From assembly GCA_903862845.1 (NCBI GenBank), contig CAIOZS010000095.1:1-35406 (forward strand): a DNA stretch of 35,406 bases, written 5' to 3'. This document shows, in pieces, positions 33,826 to 35,406 of this stretch (position 1 is the first letter of the stretch; every line of letters starts with the position of its first letter). Under the pieces are notes generated by a model. That model had not been told where the DNA came from. It searched no databases and saw nothing but the letters and a program-made list of their open reading frames with translations. Made by a program: the position numbers and the translations under genes. This DNA is from an uncultured Thermoleophilia bacterium. GTDB taxonomy: Bacteria; Actinomycetota; Thermoleophilia; UBA2241.

Positions 33826-34914
33826 TCAGGCCGGCGAAGTGAACACCTTGTGGACGTACGGTGACGTGAAGAGCTGCAGCGTCGCAGCGTAGTTGGGCAC
33901 GAGCTGGAGGCACTCGCCGAGGGCCGGCGGCCTGTCCAGATCCTCGACATCGAGGATGAGGTGGTCGCTGGAAGCGCCGAGCACCTGGATGCGCGGGTCG
34001 ACGGGTCGCAGGCCTTCGGGCGGCGCGTCCTGGCGCCCGAGGGCGCAGATCGCGCGCCGCCGCTCCCCGCGGTCGCTGAAGACGGGGCGGTTGCCGAAGG
34101 CGTCTTGGGCGCAGGTACCGATGGGCAGGGACGGCTTGACGCGGCACTCGATGACCGGCGCCGAGACGGTGATGGCGTCGAGGTGCAGGCCGAGCGTGGG
34201 CTCGCGGGTGAGCGTGTCGACGCCCAGCAGGATGGTCTCGCCGACGCGCAGCGTGTTGACGGCGGGCGGCATGCGGCCGCCGGTGACCATGCCGATGGAG
34301 CCCGAGTTGCCGCCCGAGACGTAGCGCAGCGGGCGGCCGGTGAGTTGCTCGACCTCGGCCGCCAGCGCGGCGAGCCGGCCGAGGTTGTCCTCGTCGGGCA
34401 CGATGGCGCCGTAGCAGGTGAGGTTGACCCCGACGCCGAGCAGATCGACGTGGCGGAGCGGCTCGACGGCGGCGACGAACGCCGGCAGCTCGGCCGGCAT
34501 CATGCCCTCACGCAGATCGCCGAGGTCGACCATGGCGACGATGCCGTGCCGGCGGCTCTGCCGTCCGCCGGCCCGGTCCAGCGCGACCACCGTCTCGAGC
34601 TCGCTCTCCAGCGAGATCTCGGTGCGGCGCACGGTTTCGTCAGCCAGATCGGGGGCCGGGGCCCTGAGCAGCCAGATGGGCGCCGTGAGGCCGGCGGCGC
34701 GCAGCCGCTCAGCGTTCTCCAGGCGCGAATCGCCGAGCGCGACGGCGCCGCCGGCCAGCATGGCGGCGCCCACTTCCGGGCTGCCGCAGGTGACCTTGGT
34801 GACGGCGACGACGTCGATGCCGGGCAGGCAAGAGACGACGCGGTCCGCGTTGTCACGGACCTTCCCCAGATCGACGGTGACGGTGGCCTTGGTCAGCGTG
34901 TGCCTCCTCTGCAT
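33826..34914 (-). CDS. PLP-dependent amino-acid racemase, ornithine/alanine racemase family
   Basis: The product is 362 residues from ATG 34914. AGGAGG lies inside codons 3-4, so a CTG seven codons in may be the true start; the open frame to 34965 is unlikely to be used. The fold is a group III PLP barrel: VDLGKVRDNADRV at the start, then the PLP lysine in AVTKVTCG (Lys40), GDSRLENAERLRA, and a GGNSGSIGMV phosphate-binding turn. Clostridial ornithine racemase (Orr) has the same layout and lacks the normal alanine racemase C-terminal domain. The gene lies 45 bases upstream of the GTPase gene and in the same direction as argF, which supports an ornithine substrate. The specific substrate is inferred. 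Confidence 0.85.
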   Translation of the reverse strand: MQRRHTLTKATVTVDLGKVRDNADRVVSCLPGIDVVAVTKVTCGSPEVGAAMLAGGAVALGDSRLENAERLRAAGLTAPIWLLRAPAPDLADETVRRTEISLESELETVVALDRAGGRQSRRHGIVAMVDLGDLREGMMPAELPAFVAAVEPLRHVDLLGVGVNLTCYGAIVPDEDNLGRLAALAAEVEQLTGRPLRYVSGGNSGSIGMVTGGRMPPAVNTLRVGETILLGVDTLTREPTLGLHLDAITVSAPVIECRVKPSLPIGTCAQDAFGNRPVFSDRGERRRAICALGRQDAPPEGLRPVDPRIQVLGASSDHLILDVEDLDRPPALGECLQLVPNYAATLQLFTSPYVHKVFTSPA

Positions 34915-34926
34915 AAGACGTATGCA
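34910..34926. promoter_or_regulatory. Perfect palindrome over the racemase start, possible operator
   Basis: TGCATA-AGACG-TATGCA has perfect six-base arms and overlaps the ATG at 34914. A second, partly overlapping inverted repeat, CGTAT...ATACG, spans 34919-34938 and includes a TATAAG that could be the minus-strand -10 (34936-34931). A dimeric regulator, perhaps an arginine-type repressor, would be well placed to block this gene. The arms loosely resemble ARG boxes but do not match closely enough to name the protein. Confidence 0.45.
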
Positions 34927-34959
34927 CGAGCTTATACGCGGCGGCTCGCGGGCGCAAGC

Positions 34960-35033
34960 TTTCACAGTTCTTCACGAACCTTGGCGAGGCTTCGCGCGGT
35001 TCCCAGCCGGTTCTCAGACTCGCTCGCTAGCAT
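34960..35033 (+). promoter_or_regulatory. Promoter with OmpR-type direct repeats upstream of the DUF4405 gene
   Basis: GTTCCCAG (34999-35006) and GTTCTCAG (35010-35017) are direct repeats 11 bases apart and take the place of a -35. A -10-like TAGCAT follows at 35028-35033. Two further TTCACA/TTCACG units lie at 34961-34976, about 10 bases apart. Tandem repeats spaced one helical turn apart are the usual sites of OmpR-family response regulators. The regulator is not in the window. Confidence 0.5.
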
Positions 35034-35113
35034 CGTCCGCTACTCCGTGAAAGGAGTCCCGCCGCCGCCCTCGGCGCTCGGGCCCGCCACCCCGCGAGGA
35101 GAGACGGACCATC

Positions 35114-35406
35114 ATGAAGAAAGCGCTCGTCAACTACTGGATCGACCTGGCCACCGGCATCGCCTTCCTTCTGTGCGCCGTGACGGGCATCGTGTTCCTC
35201 TTCCCCGGGGCGGTGCACACCGCCATCGGCGCCACCCCGACGATTCTGCTGATCCCCGCCGCGTGGTGGCACACCGTCCACGATTGGACCGGCGTCGCCA
35301 TGGTGGCCGGCACGGCTCTGCATCTCGCCCTGCACGCCAAATGGATCACCGTCATGACGCGCAGGACCTTCGGCGCGCAGAGCAAAGCGGCGCCGGCGCG
35401 CGCCGC
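35114..35406 (+). CDS. DUF4405-type membrane protein, N-terminal part
   Basis: Starts at ATG 35114 (MKKALVNYWIDLATGIAFLL), with GAGGAG about 10-12 bases upstream, and is cut by the window end after 97 codons with no stop. Three hydrophobic segments are visible, and histidines are paired at the membrane faces: WWHTVHDWTG and LHLALHAKWI. This pattern fits DUF4405, small cytochrome b561-like membrane proteins in which such histidines can hold heme. Proteins of this type often sit with redox or FMN-binding partners; any partner would lie beyond the right edge. The upstream direct repeats suggest two-component control. Confidence 0.75.
   Translation, partial: MKKALVNYWIDLATGIAFLLCAVTGIVFLFPGAVHTAIGATPTILLIPAAWWHTVHDWTGVAMVAGTALHLALHAKWITVMTRRTFGAQSKAAPARA

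Noticed and set aside
1-35406. CRISPR arrays, rRNA genes, integrases, reverse transcriptases and replication origins
   Set aside because: I looked for regular spaced repeats, rRNA-like blocks and the typical protein motifs and found none in the window.

Overview
The window is GC-rich DNA, about two-thirds or more G+C by eye and roughly 70% in most genes. It reads like a chromosome segment from an actinobacterium, possibly a deep-branching group such as Thermoleophilia or a relative. The clues are SOS boxes of the Gram-positive type (CGAAC-N4-GTTCG) upstream of lexA, GT39-type mannosyltransferases, frequent GTG starts, GTGA/ATGA gene overlaps, and tRNA genes that encode their CCA end. The lineage is an inference and cannot be fixed from this window.

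Layout. 1-951: a decayed IS110-family transposase running off the left edge. 1244-6049: a two-gene minus-strand unit, a lipoprotein followed by a large secreted Ycf48/BNR-repeat propeller protein with three IPT/TIG domains. 6278-18672: a minus-strand defence operon. It contains a 1766-residue helicase-DUF1998 protein with a C-terminal PD-(D/E)XK-like domain, an SNF2-type helicase and an Eco57I-type adenine methylase, joined by two 4-base GTGA overlaps, plus a possible small ORF at the end. The parts match class 1 DISARM (drmA, drmB, drmD, drmMI), but the drmA and drmB roles are fused and a nuclease domain is attached where drmC (a PLD nuclease) would be expected. 18869-19007: a foldback repeat whose inverted second copy lies at 32280-32419. 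19125-19429: tRNA-Arg(UCU), tRNA-Gly(UCC) and tRNA-Pro(UGG).

19472-20705: a lexA / zinc-ribbon / LysM-membrane-protein operon with overlapping genes, controlled by a promoter that carries two SOS boxes. 20867-23112: hutI and glutamate formimidoyltransferase, the last steps of histidine breakdown. 23273-24412: a secreted protein of unknown function. A strong double hairpin separates it from a convergent GPR1/FUN34/SatP-type acetate transporter (24543-25202). 25483-31115: a mirror-like PMT-MFS-MFS-PMT cluster, with two GT39 mannosyltransferase paralogues flanking two MFS transporter paralogues.

31123-34914: three minus-strand genes, ornithine carbamoyltransferase, a GTPase of the cyclic-2,3-diphosphoglycerate-synthetase family, and an ornithine/alanine racemase-like PLP enzyme. 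Together they suggest an ornithine-centred function. From 35114 a DUF4405-type membrane protein begins and runs off the right edge, preceded by direct repeats typical of OmpR-family regulator sites.

Most interesting are the compact DISARM-like operon, including a base-composition step inside its methylase gene at about 8230, the paired foldback repeat, the GTPase between two ornithine enzymes, and the three-gene lexA operon.
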